A stretch of DNA of 64,000 nucleotides from Paramyrothecium sp. XJ0827. Taxonomy: Eukaryota; Ascomycota; Sordariomycetes; Hypocreales; Stachybotryaceae. The notes below the pieces were generated by a model. It did no database searches. It was not told the DNA's origin and saw nothing but the letters and a program-made list of their open reading frames with translations. Below are positions 44,537 through 56,179 of the stretch, in pieces. The stretch lies in contig JAJFPB010000002.1 of NCBI GenBank assembly GCA_020881915.1, positions 4,847,001 through 4,911,000 on the forward strand. The letters run 5' to 3'. Numbering within the stretch: position 1 is the stretch's first letter; every line of letters begins with the position of its first letter. A program made the position numbers and the translations under genes.

Positions 44537-45548
44537 GATTGGGACGAGAAACGAACGGCGTAACGAGGATTGTCTCAAGATCAGCAACACAAATGCTTGA
44601 GTAGAACGGACTAATACGGAGTACGGGGTATGTTTACTGTAAATCTTACAGCACGACGATAGAAATTCTGAACAAAGCTTTGACCTAGCGAAAGGCTGGA
44701 AATATCCGCACGATGTGACACCTTCATAGATTTTTGCTATTCTTTTGATGCTTGCCCATCTTACCGACTTTCTCACACAATTGACTCGGAGATAAAGAGC
44801 GACTAGTTCTCAGACTGCTTTCCATTTATCCAAGTGTAGTCATTAGGAACATAGATTTGACCACTTCCAGCCGTTTTCTGGCTTCCCTGGTCCCTAACTA
44901 TAACAGCAGCATCATAGCTACCTATCTTCATACCTTCAGTCAATCTAATATGGGAAACAGGCTCTGCAATAATGAGCAGTTGAACCTGAATTAAGCCTTC
45001 ATTTTGACAGCATCTAGAAAAGGCGTACTCGAGCACAGCGTGGGCTGAGTAAACCAAATGGCTCCAGCTTATCACTCTGCCATCTAAATGGACATTCCAG
45101 CTCATGGGAACACAAATTGCATATCAGTTGAAAGTGGGGAGGTGTCTTTGAAGACTGCGGAGGAAATTAACTTGCACATAAAAAGCTTAAGAATATTACC
45201 AACAGAGGTTGTGCGACTCTCGGAAAGATTAGGATGAAATGAGGCACTAATTAAGAAATTGTGAGTCAATCAGACAGGGCACATTCTGCAAGCATGTGAA
45301 CACAATCTTTCATGAAAGCAGTTTTTCATCATGATCCTGAGTTTTTCAGCTGCGATCTAAAAAGACTGAATCTGGCCTTTCTAAGTGTCTTATAATTTCG
45401 TAAATGTATAAAACACAATCTAATTCAAGCTTGAACCACGGGCTTTGCCGAGAACTTTGCAGCACATCCGCAAGGTCAATTACAACATTGACGGAGTGCA
45501 TAATACGAGGAGAGTTTGAAGCTCAGAGGAGACCAATCGCCGCCCTGA
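44537..45548. other. Intergenic stretch with one doubtful small frame
   Basis: About 1 kb, AT-richer than the cluster. It contains the 100-codon minus frame 44803-45105, listed separately. Nothing else was recognised. Confidence 0.45.
44803..45105 (-). CDS. Doubtful 100-aa hypothetical protein
   Basis: Uninterrupted frame with an ATG at 45105. The translation looks protein-like (VQLLIIAEPVSHIRL, then GSYDAAVIVRD), with no signal peptide and no known motif. It could be a fragment of a lost gene or chance. Reported at low confidence because it is the only coherent frame in this gap. Confidence 0.25.
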   Translation of the reverse strand: MSWNVHLDGRVISWSHLVYSAHAVLEYAFSRCCQNEGLIQVQLLIIAEPVSHIRLTEGMKIGSYDAAVIVRDQGSQKTAGSGQIYVPNDYTWINGKQSEN

Positions 45549-46892
45549 CTACAATCGTGCCTGCTCTCCTGCCGGGAACAGGGAATCTCGTGCTCTCTGG
45601 AAAGCTGCCACAACGTCGTGCTCATGAATCCAGCTTGTATCAGCTCGATTCTTCATCCTTGCCCTAAGCTCGCCATCCGTTTCCGTCTTGCCCAAGCGCT
45701 GAAGTTTCGCCTTGTTGCCTTGGTGTACAACTTGGATGATCTTGTCAGTGTGAGCCTTTCTTGTTGCTTCATAAAGGCTTAGCGCGGTTGCTACCTCTTT
45801 GCCAGTGGGCAGTACGGTAGCATCCTCTGGGAAGATTTGCCGAATTGAGGCACCAAAAGCCCAAGCATCGTCGAGCGCCAAGCTCCCTCCTGCAGCAAAG
45901 GCTCCACCATGAGCATGAGCCGCGTCTCCGGCGAGAGTCACGTTTCCGTTACCAAGCACCCAATTGTCAAGCCCATGGGCTGCTACATTAGCATAGACGT
46001 TGGCGTGTGGGATTGCATCAATAATGCTGCGAATATGCGGGCTCCAATCCCGATACAACTCTTTGAGAGTTTCCACGTCACCCTCTGTGTTCCACATGGA
46101 GGCTGTGAAGCCTGTATTTGGGTCCCGAGGGTCACTCTCAAATAATGCCACGGTGGTGAAAAGATCTGCTCCGAGTCTAGACACAAAGAACCCGCGATCT
46201 GGTCCCCAGTAATGCGTGGCTTCATCCGGAATTTCTGGCACAGTGGACAAATGAGAGATGTCGAATACCGATCGAAAGGCAATTCCTCCTGTCCAAGCCG
46301 TTTTGGAAGTAGGAATAAACGACGTTCGGACTGGAGAGTGGATGCCGTCGGCCCCGAGAAGAATGTCGGCTTTTATGATAGTACCATCGGTGAAATTGAC
46401 ACACAGCTTCTGAGATGTGTTGTCAAACCTCACAGACTTGAAGCCTTTACCAAGATGAATGGTAGAGGAGTCCACATGTCGCAGAAGTGCTTGCTGAAGA
46501 TGGGGTCGATAAAAGCGAGCTGTTTGATGATGCGAGTTCACTTTACCGTGATACGAGTCTGTCGATACGATCTCGTTTGTTTTCCAATGGCTTTTTGTTT
46601 TCAGTCAACGTTCATGTAAGATCTTGAAAATAGCTCACCGATATATCATAGGATATCCAGACTTGTTTCTGAAAGCAATAGACTCATCCAATGCATTGTC
46701 CACTCCAAGCCTCTGAAGTGTCCTCAATCCATTCGGCCCCAATGCTATAGAGGCGCCAAGTTCTCGCAGCTCCCTGGCTTGTTCGTACAGTTGGACGTCA
46801 ATGCCTCGGTGGTTCTTCAAAGAAATGGCAGCCGCTAGTCCAGCTACACCAGCCCCAATTATGGCAATATGAAGTTGCTCCTTGGATTCCAT
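45549..46892 (-). CDS. Salicylate-hydroxylase-like FAD monooxygenase
   Basis: Group A flavin monooxygenase, 431 aa, exons 46892-46639 and 46590-45549. IIGAGVAGLAAAISLK near residue 11 binds FAD. The intron splits YR|HWKTNE, a hallmark segment, and QTARFYRPHL follows. LLGADGIHS is the DG motif and LAGDAAHAHGGAFAAGGSL is the GD motif with the family-specific extension. The family hydroxylates aromatic acids such as salicylate (often decarboxylating) or acts in secondary metabolism, using NAD(P)H and O2. It lies 17 kb beyond the cluster border but near two P450s. Whether it acts on salicylate-type compounds from the main cluster is unknown. Confidence 0.92.
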
Positions 46893-47910
46893 GATCTGTT
46901 TCCACGGAGCACTGAGACTGCAGAGTTTGCAGATGTCAAAGAAAAAGTCATCGATGGTGTCGGTTATGATGCGAGATCAAGCGCGAATGGCGATACCAAC
47001 GTCCGACCAATCGCGCCGGCGGCAAAAATCCATACAGTGTTGGGTCAGATTCTACACGGCTCGTAGGTGCGACGTATTTCAGTTCCAACTCAGCTATTAC
47101 AGTATCATTCCAAACATCATCGTCCACTGGCATGGACTCTTTGTACGTCTTTCCATTTCAAAACTTTCGAGACATGCTCTATCAATAGAAGCAAGCACGC
47201 AAATATTGTGAAGAATGCTTGGGAAAGTGGGAGCATCTCAATATGTTCACAGAGTTTAGGGGACTTGGTCATCTTAGCACCGGCCACGATGGTAAGCCTA
47301 CTACATGCAGTGATTTGTTGCCGGCATGGACACCGCCTCTACTTCCAAAGGACCAGATCGCCATTGCGTATTTTTTCTGGCAGTGGGACATTTCTTGCCT
47401 TCAAGCTTCGGTAGCGCAGAAATGATAAATAAGCGACCCAGCGGCCGGAATCAACCTTATCAAGTGGTAATTGAGGGCGTCACTAGCGTTCTCAAGGCTA
47501 TTTCGGTTGTTTGATACAAGCTCAAAGCTGGAGCTCATGATGTTACAAAAGAAACTACCATTTATCACCCAGAAAGCGATAGAAACCATTATGCCGGAAA
47601 CGCGGAAGGTGCTGAAAGCGCCAAGAGTGATGCTTCCAAACACAAGTTTAAGGGCAGTGCATTTCATTATTCAGAAACAAAAAGTCGCCATTTCTATGGT
47701 CAATCTTTTGCTCTTTGGCATTGCTTGCAATTTCCATAGACTACTGTAAGGGCTTCCTGGCACCTAGAACTCGAGCCAGTCAACAGCTTCTGAGAGGCTT
47801 TGTACAGCAGATGTTGAACTGATTGGCATCACGATGTTGATTGTAACCCAAGCTTCATCTTGACCTCTTTTATTTTTTAACACTCTACATAGGCGGAGGT
47901 ACACCCTAGC
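46893..47910. other. Intergenic stretch, no gene seen
   Basis: About 1 kb before the doubtful small gene at 47911. Short frames on both strands show no domain. Confidence 0.5.
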
Positions 47911-48272
47911 ATGAACAGCAACGAAATAGACACACATGGAGCAGATGACGACAATTGCTCAACAAAGATAGCCTTTACAATGTAAGTAGCCTCAATCAAC
48001 AACATGTCAATTATTTATCACCCAGTGCATGGCCTGCTCTAATTCTGATTTTCAGTGCTCTTCTGCTTCTTGGTTTGTATTCATCTCTGTCACCTGGCCT
48101 AATTTGCTATTTAGGAAATTATTCCTGTTCTGAACATCCTTATCCGTCTTACGCAACCATTACAGAAACATCACTTTTTCATTGGGAGATTTACCGGTCA
48201 CTGTTTGGTGTGGTTACTCGTCCATTGGACAGCGAGATGTGTGCATATTCTGCTGTCATGCGGGCAGCGTAG
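47911..48272 (+). CDS. Possible small single-pass membrane protein
   Basis: A two-exon reading joins ATG 47911 (MNSNEIDTHGADDD) through a GTAAGT donor near 47982 to an acceptor TTTTCAG near 48056. It continues IALLLLGLYSSLSPGLICYL, a hydrophobic anchor, then a short tail with two Cys, and stops at 48272. About 95 aa. Splice signals are good and the frame is consistent, but no homologue or motif is known to me. Confidence 0.3.
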
Positions 48273-48565
48273 CGAACCAATCATGGCTTGCAGGGATGTG
48301 CGTAAAGTAATCCCAACTCCATATTTGCAGCAGCTGAAGCAATGCCGAATGGATTACGGGTCCCCACTCTCCCAACCACGATTGTTGTTGTTGCGTCTCA
48401 CATGACTTTTGTGTTTGATATTACTTGGGGGTTGCTTATGTGACAACGACTGTGAGAAGTCCTGAATGAAACTTCCCCTCCTTGGTTCGTCTTCCAGCAT
48501 TGTCTCAGTAATTCCTTGTTCCCATTAGCTCAACATATCTTGTGGTCGTATGAACCTGTTCCAAA

Positions 48566-50366
48566 ATGATGTTGTACACAGATCAAGACATTTCTTGCAC
48601 TTTCATGCTTCTGCTGGCCGCTGTTGCTGGCTCTACATGGCTTGTCTTGTCGACGCTGATTTCATGGGCGCGGCTCAGGCACGTACCAGGACCTTGGTTT
48701 GCTGGGTTCTCTTATCTTTGGCTGGCGAAGGTTTCGGGTAGTGGGAAGCAATCGTACATACTTCGCGACTTCGGCTCGCGTTATGGCCCGTTGGTGCGAG
48801 TTGGGCCCAACTACTTGACGACCGACGACCCCGAGCTACTACGACGCATGTCACGCGCTCGGGATTCATACAGCAGAGATCCTTGGTATCAAGGTAGTCG
48901 TTGGAATCCATTTGCTGACACCATGTTCACTTTGACCAATACCACCGAGCACGACGCTATTAAAGCAAAAACTGCTGCTGGCTATAGTGGCCGAGACACA
49001 CCTACATTGGAACATGATGTTGATAATCAGGTAGCAACACTAATCAGTCTGATCCGGGAGAAATACCTTTCCCATGGCAGCACCGTGCGGCCTCTAGACT
49101 TTTCGAAAGTGGTCTCATATTTTACCCTTGACGTCATCTCAGTGGTGGCATTCGGCGAGCCGTTTGGCTACTTGAAAGCAGACGAGGATCTGTACGATTT
49201 TCTCTCGATTGTTCGTGCAAACTGGCCCAAAATTTCCGTCTCCAATGACGTGCCTTGGCTTCGATCTGTCCGTTACTCGCCTTTATTTTTGCGCATGCTT
49301 GGGCCTAAATACACCGACAGGACTGGTCTCGGTCGCATCATGAGGTATCACAACATTTCATATTGCTGGCTATGCAGAGTAGCACGCGTTATAAAGCAAG
49401 TACTGTACTAACATGACTAAAGTATCTCCAGGGATGCAGTGGCCAGCAGATACCATAGTAACGACAAAAACAAAAAAGACATGATGGTGATTCTGCACTT
49501 TTCAGCTGGTCATCATTCCAAGTTTAAGTTTCTAACTGGTATCCGTTAGGGCTCGTGGATACGCCATGGCATGACCCAAAATGAGTCGGAGAGCGAAGGG
49601 CTTTTCATGATTATTGCAGGCTCCGATACCGTCGCCTCGGTCGTTCGAATCACATTGCTGCATATCATCAGTAATGCAACCGTATACCGGAAGTTCAGAC
49701 AGGCCATCGACACTAGCATAGCAAGTAGAGCCATTTCGAATCCTATATCAAATGAGCAAGCTCGGCAACTACCATATTTGCAGGTCTGTGGATATAGACT
49801 AGAAATCGTGCCAATGTCATGTCATCTGACCCGAGCTACAGGCTCTCATATATGAAGGCATTCGCATACGGGCACCAGCTACAGGTCCCTTCATGAAAAG
49901 TGTACCCCCAGGCGGCGAAACGATACACGGCATGCACATTCCCGGTGGCACGGCGATAGGGATGAACATGTCCTCTCTTTTCCGATCAAAGGACTTATTC
50001 GGAGAAGATGCCGACTACTTTCGACCAGAGAGGTTTCTAGAGGCAGACGATGAGCACCGGCTCGAAATGGAGCGCAACATTGAGCTAACGTTTGGATATG
50101 GACGGTGGATGTGCGCTGGGAAACCAATTGCGTTTATGGAACTGAACAAGCTGTTCTTTGAGGTACGGTCTGCTCTATTTGTGATACCGCAAAACTATAA
50201 GAAAAAAAGCCGGGAAGACCTTGTGAAAACTACTGACTGCCTCTTACAGCTCTTTCGCACCTTCGATTTCCAGCTTCTTAGCCCGGAAAAGCCATGGGAC
50301 TCGGAGTGCTACATGATCTTCATTGAGCAGAATATGTGGGTTAAAGTTTCGGAGCGCGCTGCGTGA
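48566..50366 (+). CDS. Cytochrome P450, pisatin-demethylase-like
   Basis: Haem monooxygenase with an N-terminal anchor (FMLLLAAVAGSTWLVLSTLI). Then LRHVPGPWFAGFSYLW, RYGPLVRVGPNYL, I-helix IIAGSDTVAS, ExxR as EGIR, the PERF segment FRPERFLEADD, and haem loop FGYGRWMCAGKPIAF with the Cys ligand. The end PEKPWDSECY...MWVKV is typical of the CYP57-like group. Introns separate exons near 49340-49420 and 49492-49550 (MM|GSW), after YLQ near 49780-49840, and at 50164-50250 (FFE|LFR). The group includes enzymes that hydroxylate or demethylate plant phenolics, so detoxification is as likely as biosynthesis. The exact end of the long first exon is uncertain. Confidence 0.88.
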
Positions 50367-51019
50367 ATCCCAATTGGATTTTCTTGTAATGAAGAGATGA
50401 CAGATTCATGGTCGTGAGGCGTTGAGGAATCAAACACGCTCCGCGTCCGACGGGCGAATTGTCTAGTCAATGAAGACGGTCGTAGTTCTGGTTAATATTG
50501 GGAGCTTGATATTAATGCATCTCAGAATTGTGGCGGATGAAAGTCTTTAGAAATTCCATTCGACCAAAGCAGAGTAATGCGTCTCCCCTATTAAACTTTA
50601 AGAGTTCTAACGAGGACTCCTGACTTTCGGTCCTTTTTTGTTGAAGAAGGTCTTAGTGGAAACAGTGGAAACACGTGCATAAGCGTCTTTTTGTTGGATG
50701 TATCGTTGCCAGCCAAGATTACCAGATCAGTAGGACCAGTTCTTCCCAGCCAGGATCAGAGTCTGGAGCTTCGGGCAAGCAAATGATTAGCCTCATTGTC
50801 TCAAGTCTTAGTTGACGGAATTGCAGTATCTCAGGGAGGCAGGCTCAAGTCGTACTGCTCGTAAACGAGGATGAAACTTAGACACGTATGAGCGCACCGT
50901 GTTGGATTATAAGGTTCACGTCCTTCAAGTTCTATCAATTTATACCAGTGATGGTAGTTTGTTACGAGTACTTTGAGTTCATCCGCAATTGGGTAGAATG
51001 ACAGCTCATAGCCTGCCGA
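50367..51019. other. Convergent intergenic stretch, no gene seen
   Basis: 653 bases between two convergent P450 genes. Nothing recognised. Confidence 0.6.
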
Positions 51020-52844
51020 TCAACCAGTGTGGCGTTCAGCCTGACGGAAACGGACCCAAAGTTGGGGTTTCTCCAGCATACCATATACTTTGAAGTCCCT
51101 CTCAAAGTTCATATGCTGACCTGGCAGCATCTCTACATCGAATTCCCAAAGGACCTTCGCAAGAATAAGTTTTGTCTGCTGAATTGCCAATGGTTTTCCG
51201 GGGCAGCTTCTAACGCCTTGGCTCCAGGGATGAAAGTCGTCCCTCGCATCGTTGGCAAAAGCAGGTTCCCAGTGTGGATGGCCACGAGGTAGCCATCTCT
51301 GGGGTCTGAAGCTGTAGGCATCATGGAAGTAGCGCGCTTTCCGTGTGAAAGCATAGTTCCCATACTGAACATTGACCTAGAAAGGTAGAAAGTCAGTGAA
51401 AAGTCCGCCCGATCACCCTATTAGGTTTTGGGAAGGGTCAATTGAAGAAGGGGCGGGATCTCTGCACTCACTCCCTTGGGAATATATTCCTTATCAACTA
51501 TAGCACCAGGACTAACACGCGGCGTACCTGTGGCTGCGATGACTGCCACCCGAAGCTCTTCCATCATTGTCGCATGGAGATACTTGAGGGAGACCACAGT
51601 ATCGGCCGTGATGTCCCCATATTTCGCGAATGAGCTCCTAATCTCATCTACAAGCCGTTCGTAGTACTCAGGTTGCTGGAGAGAAAATGCAATACAGCAG
51701 AGAAAGCTTGTAGAGACCGGTTCAAATCCAGCGATGACAAGGTGCTGGCATGACATCTCCAGCGCCTGCAATTCTTTCTTGCTTGGAAGAGGCTGATCTG
51801 CCCCGAGCAGCTCGTCAAAATGATCAGGGTGTTCAGTACTGCCGCGACTGTCAAGTCGTTTAAGAAAGGCATCCTGGTTGGACTTTATGGCATTCAAGTA
51901 ATGCCCGATAGCCTTAGGCGGTACACAAAAGTACTGCAACCAGCTCAAAAGAGGGAACTTCTTGGCGTTCGTATGCATTGTGACAAAGAAATTGGCTTCC
52001 CATAGTGATTTGAGGTACGCTGATGATTTCCCTGTACATGTCAGTACTAATCTATGCCGACTATTCTTATCTTACCATGTTCAATCTGGTTCATCCTGTG
52101 GCTGTATCCCACATCGGCAGCTATGTCCATAGCTAGCCAATCTGCCCACTGCCATAAGACTCAGCACAACAATACCTGCAAAGTATGGGAACAAACATAC
52201 TCCGTTGAGCTCAATACCTCCCTCTTGATCTCCAATTTCCTTCATGATCTGGACAAAGCGATCGATGTACAGGTGCGTGACCCTCTCTTTACCTTTCAAA
52301 GACTTCGCACTGAATGCGGTCCAAACTTTTTTTGCTTTTTTCCGGTGCCAGACTGGATCTGTCTCCCAAGTGAGACCCTGATCTGACCAGCCTAGGTTGA
52401 TGAAGCCGGCCTTGGGGAAGACTTCTAGACCTTTTGCTTGAGAGCCAAACATGTCTAATGACTTGTCAGTATGATGTTGTGGGTAAGGCTTCCGTTTCAG
52501 TATTTCCAGCCAACTGTACCTGCGGCAGCCTTGGGGGTGATAAACACGAGCTCATTCGGCGCGATTCGAACCACATCACCTTACATCATTAGCTAAGCCA
52601 CAAGCAGAACTTGGGTCACATTGGTACCATATTTTTCCAAAACTTGGGATATCGCCATAGGGTATTTTCCAGTGATCCTGGGGAATTCAGTTGCCATTTC
52701 ACTGTCCCCAAGGAGGCCTCCTTACCAGTGGTACGCGTACCAGACATTTGAAACAGCGGCAAGTCTGGGCCCAGGGTATTTGGAGGCAGGATGGAGATAT
52801 AAGTTGTATGTGCATCTAAATGTTGCGTAGAGGATTATCTGCAT
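51020..52844 (-). CDS. Cytochrome P450, CYP65/TRI11-like, many introns
   Basis: Reconstructed from at least seven exons. ATG 52844 (MQIILYATFRCTYNLYLHP), KYPGPRLAAVSNVWYAYH, intron, KYPMAISQVLEKYG, intron, DVVRIAPNELVFITPKAAA, intron, MFGSQAKGLEVFPKAG, intron, WADWLAMDIAADVGYSHRMN, intron, then the long exon with AGFEPVSTSF (I-helix), EELR (ExxR) and PRVSPG. After a last intron (KG|VNVQYGNYAF) the haem loop FHPWSQGVRSCPGKPLA is intact and the stop is at 51020-51022. These segments match isotrichodermin-C15-hydroxylase-like P450s. The N-terminus is short; a further upstream exon with a longer anchor is possible. Individual short frames look broken, but all breaks have proper GT-AG signals, so this is not a pseudogene. 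Confidence 0.82.
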
Positions 52845-53909
52845 CAAAGCTCGGTGTTAGCAACTCAGATATGCTTAAATTCTTAGGGTAATTTTAGAAA
52901 CATCATGTGGCGCGTAATGGGCAATACTAACTGCAGAAATGGTCAAAGAAACCCAATGATCCGTCGCAACCGGACGCACCAGCTCGATGGTTCTGATGAA
53001 GCTCATGATGCCGGCGGTACGCTGAGATCTTACTTGGATTCCAATGTGAGTGGAATTAGGCAGTTCAGGGAGCGAAGAATACGCTTACGATCTCGGGGTC
53101 AAGGAAAGAGAGATCAAGTTGAGGCGGGGAGCTTTTTTTCACAGGAGAATCCGTCGTGTAATCAACAAACGCTTTCAACCAACAGGCACAACGTAGCAAA
53201 CGATGCGACACCAACACCTAAGATTTTTTCCTCCAATCAGATGGCTGCTCTTATGCAGGTCTTCAAAGGTGCAGTAAACTGGTCTTGGCATATTTCACCA
53301 ACCAACTGAAATAAGCTAAAGCACGGCACAGCACAGCATGCAGGCGACTTCCATCGTTACTTGCAACTTTGATTTGGAACATTTCTCATTGTGCTACACT
53401 GAAATTCGCTAAAACCTAAAAGGATTTTGTTCCGGAAGTTGGTCGAAAGGCCATCGCTGGGTGGGTCTCTTGAACTTCCACCTAGGTCTCTTGGGAATTT
53501 CCCGCCGGTGCAGAACGGGACAATGTATGGTGAGCCTTAGAGTGCTTGAGGTACAGGATAGCCTTTTCCGTTTGTGTCAATCTTAGTGTTGCTAGCCCAT
53601 CATAAAGCAAATGTCTACTGTTAAACAACATTTAGGGTAGTGCCGTATTCCTCCTATCCAGTACATTCCTATCTGCCAGCTATTTTGTATTAATTGTTTG
53701 GAGCCCAATGTCCCCCATCTCTTGGCAAGTTGTCTTTGCGTAAAGGGGTCTGGCAAATTTACTCCCAGCGCCCGACGTAACCCACAACTTTTACTTGTTA
53801 CTGGGGTGCATCAGTCCAAGTCTAGAGATCACACAATGGGCTTAAGGTTAACTGGTATCCATCTTATATTCATATGCGCAGAGATCCATCACGGCTGTTT
53901 AAAGGTCCC
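52845..53909. other. Intergenic stretch, no supported gene
   Basis: About 1.07 kb. A plus-strand frame 52905-53309 has 134 codons but its Arg/Asn/Ser-rich translation shows no motif. It probably holds the promoter of the P450. Confidence 0.5.
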
Positions 53910-54764
53910 TCATGCCACGTGAACCCTAGCTCCCCTTCCCGTCTCCTCGACAAGCTCCGCTGGCAAAGATGCCAATTCGTTTCTCGCCATTTCCTCTTCA
54001 AACGGCTCGACATGCTCAAAATCCAAGAGACGCGAGTTTCCACTATGTGACGAATCTATTTTGAAATTATATCGGTTGACGTCTCCATGAAGAAGGCCCA
54101 TCTTATGGAGCCGCACTACCAACGCTTCGCAGATAGGCAGGTCATCAATGCCGGCGAATCGACCTTCCAGCTTCTCCATCATAAAGCCTATGACCCGACC
54201 ATGTTCTGTCAAATGCCCCAAGAATTTTGGTGTAAGAGGAGCTTCTTCCGGATGCGCGCCCATGTATTTGTCAATCACAGAGTACGCCCAGGTTTCTTGA
54301 TCAAGGCGATAGATGTCGAAGTCAAAATTTGCAACTTTAATAATGACCCGTTTTCTATTGTAAGTTGTCTCATAGATGCCGCGATGGACTATTTCGTGTT
54401 TTGGTAGAGGTATAATGTCGATGAAATTTGAGTGAAATGTAGCTTCGATACCAGGCAATGGCTCATCTGAGAAAAAGGTCTTGGTAGAGCCGTCCGCATC
54501 CCTACTGATATGCATTCGAGTCCAGGTACCATCCGGTATGTCTGGGAGTGCCGGCACCAAAAGGTATGGTCTGTCCAACGTTTCGTCGTCATAAATACCC
54601 GCCATAATAGTTAGATAGTGAACCCTTTTCCTGGCAAGGACACGGTACACTCCAATCGTGTCATCAATCTCCTGAGACAAGACCGTAATCTCAGACTTCG
54701 GCACTGGTGTTGCTTTGTCGATCAACACTCGTAGAGAATGTTCGGTTGTCGTGGGGTAGTTCAT
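53910..54764 (-). CDS. Fungal kinase-like protein
   Basis: Single-exon 284-aa protein. The C-terminal half has a reduced protein-kinase fold: VIIKVANFDFD (Lys of beta-3), TPKFLGHLTEHGRVIGFMME (hinge), HGDVNRYNF (catalytic loop with HxDxxxxN) and LLDFEH (DFE in place of DFG). The N-terminal half (TWTRMHISRD, then IDIIPLPKHEIVHRG) is a domain found before such kinase-like domains in ascomycetes, sometimes named alpha-galactosidase-A-like in databases. Catalytic Asp and Asn are present, so activity is possible, but the substrate is unknown. It stands alone between two long intergenic stretches. Confidence 0.8.
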   Translation of the reverse strand: MNYPTTTEHSLRVLIDKATPVPKSEITVLSQEIDDTIGVYRVLARKRVHYLTIMAGIYDDETLDRPYLLVPALPDIPDGTWTRMHISRDADGSTKTFFSDEPLPGIEATFHSNFIDIIPLPKHEIVHRGIYETTYNRKRVIIKVANFDFDIYRLDQETWAYSVIDKYMGAHPEEAPLTPKFLGHLTEHGRVIGFMMEKLEGRFAGIDDLPICEALVVRLHKMGLLHGDVNRYNFKIDSSHSGNSRLLDFEHVEPFEEEMARNELASLPAELVEETGRGARVHVA

Positions 54765-55670
54765 ATTTAGGGGGGGCTGGTGTTCAAGAAGCTAGCGGCC
54801 AGAGTAAGAGGTTCAGAAATCAAGTCAATAACTGTATTGTGCCAGCAAATCCAGGTATATTGCGCCGGTTGTGGTTTTGATTGTTAAGCCGCGGACAAAA
54901 TTTCATATGTTCGCGGTGGATTCCAGCGCGTGAAAGTGGGTGGCCATCCGTGATCATTCGGTAGGAGGGGCTGTGGTTGGCGACTCGACAGGGTATAATA
55001 GAACATCACCAACAACCCTTTCTAGCGGCTCCACACAGCCTTCAATGTTCCAATAGGGAACGTGCTAACATGCGCGCGCTAATACTAATCACCATTTCCC
55101 TCTACCGCTGTTCCACTTCGCGCGGCCGAGCCGGCCTGGCTTTGAGGCTGTGTCCGGGCCTGGAAGTTATTGACCCGAATCGTTGCTCAATTGTCCACTA
55201 AGCGCCGCTCGAAAGGGCACAAAACTTTGTGGATTCTAAGCATCCTTGAAAGGCCAGCGGCAATTTCAATAGCATCGGGAATGTTGCAATGGCCTCGTGA
55301 AGAGGGGTGCTCCGCGCGTTTCATGCTTCGCGATGGTGATCTAACTGGGAAATCACCCTGGCTGTTGGTTAATTTTGGCAGTCCATTAGCGCCGTGCGCA
55401 TCGGGCGGAAACATATTGGTCGACATTGAGTCCGATGTAGACAAATAACGTGTATTCTTGAAGTGATCCAGTGAGATATAGACAAGCGGTTTCTGAAGTA
55501 TAAAGTGTACGTCTTGTCCGTTACCATCTGCAATTATTTTCCATCTCAGTATCAAGTTCATCATCTGCCTCGTCGAACCCGTCCCAGTCACGCCTTCTTT
55601 TCTCATTACCGTCCCGTAAGTGAAAGCTGCCATTTCGTCTGCAGGCTTCTACTTAACTTCCGTCCAGGCC
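54765..55670. other. Intergenic stretch; 5' UTR intron of the small Cys-rich gene
   Basis: About 0.9 kb. The right end has a GTAAGT donor near 55616 and an acceptor CCGTCCAG directly before GCCATG at 55668, a likely 5' UTR intron. The overlapping minus frame 55187-55633 (148 codons) has no recognisable content. Confidence 0.45.
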
Positions 55671-55898
55671 ATGTGTACCCAAGAATGGTACAAATACCAG
55701 TGTGGCTGCAAGAAGAGGGGAGAGTTCTCACAGTGTGATCGCCTGTATGACGAGGGGAGAAACTTGAGATGTGCTCGCCCCGAACAGGAGACAAAAGTCT
55801 CCCGGAACTACTGCATGGCACACCTCCCGCGCGAGGACAAGGCGCACAAGGAATACCAAGGTTATCAAGACAATCCTGGGCATCGTCGCCGCGGCTAA
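55671..55898 (+). CDS. Small cysteine-rich hypothetical protein
   Basis: 75 aa with no signal peptide. MCTQEWYKYQCGCKK starts a pattern with six Cys in 49 residues (C2, C11, C13, C22, C34, C48). The WYKYxCGCK pattern is seen in small ascomycete proteins of unknown function. An Arg/His-rich tail ends the protein. The Cys spacing could bind zinc. ATG 55671 immediately follows a probable UTR intron. Confidence 0.6.
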   Translation: MCTQEWYKYQCGCKKRGEFSQCDRLYDEGRNLRCARPEQETKVSRNYCMAHLPREDKAHKEYQGYQDNPGHRRRG

Positions 55899-56179
55899 AG
55901 ATATCACAATCACTCCATACAAGCAAAGAGATGATCCCGGGAGGATCAACCATGGTGTCGTTGACGGGTCGCATGATTGAGTTCGTAGCAAGTGGGACGC
56001 ATAGAGTTTCTGTTGCAGTATTGAATTTGAGATAACTTCTTTTTGTAGATACTATATGATTCAGTGGCTTCTTGGAAGCCTCTCCTGGAAAATTGCAACT
56101 TGGAGAGTGAGTTGGGAATAAGCGCAATCTCGATACTTCCCGGCAGTAAACAACAAAGCGCTACCCGCAGCGTGCGAAG

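Noticed and set aside
52905..53309. A 134-codon plus-strand frame
   Set aside because: Low-complexity Arg/Asn/Ser translation without motif or splice partners; probably chance.
55187..55633. A 148-codon minus-strand frame with an ATG
   Set aside because: It overlaps the probable 5' UTR intron of the small Cys-rich gene and shows no recognisable domain.
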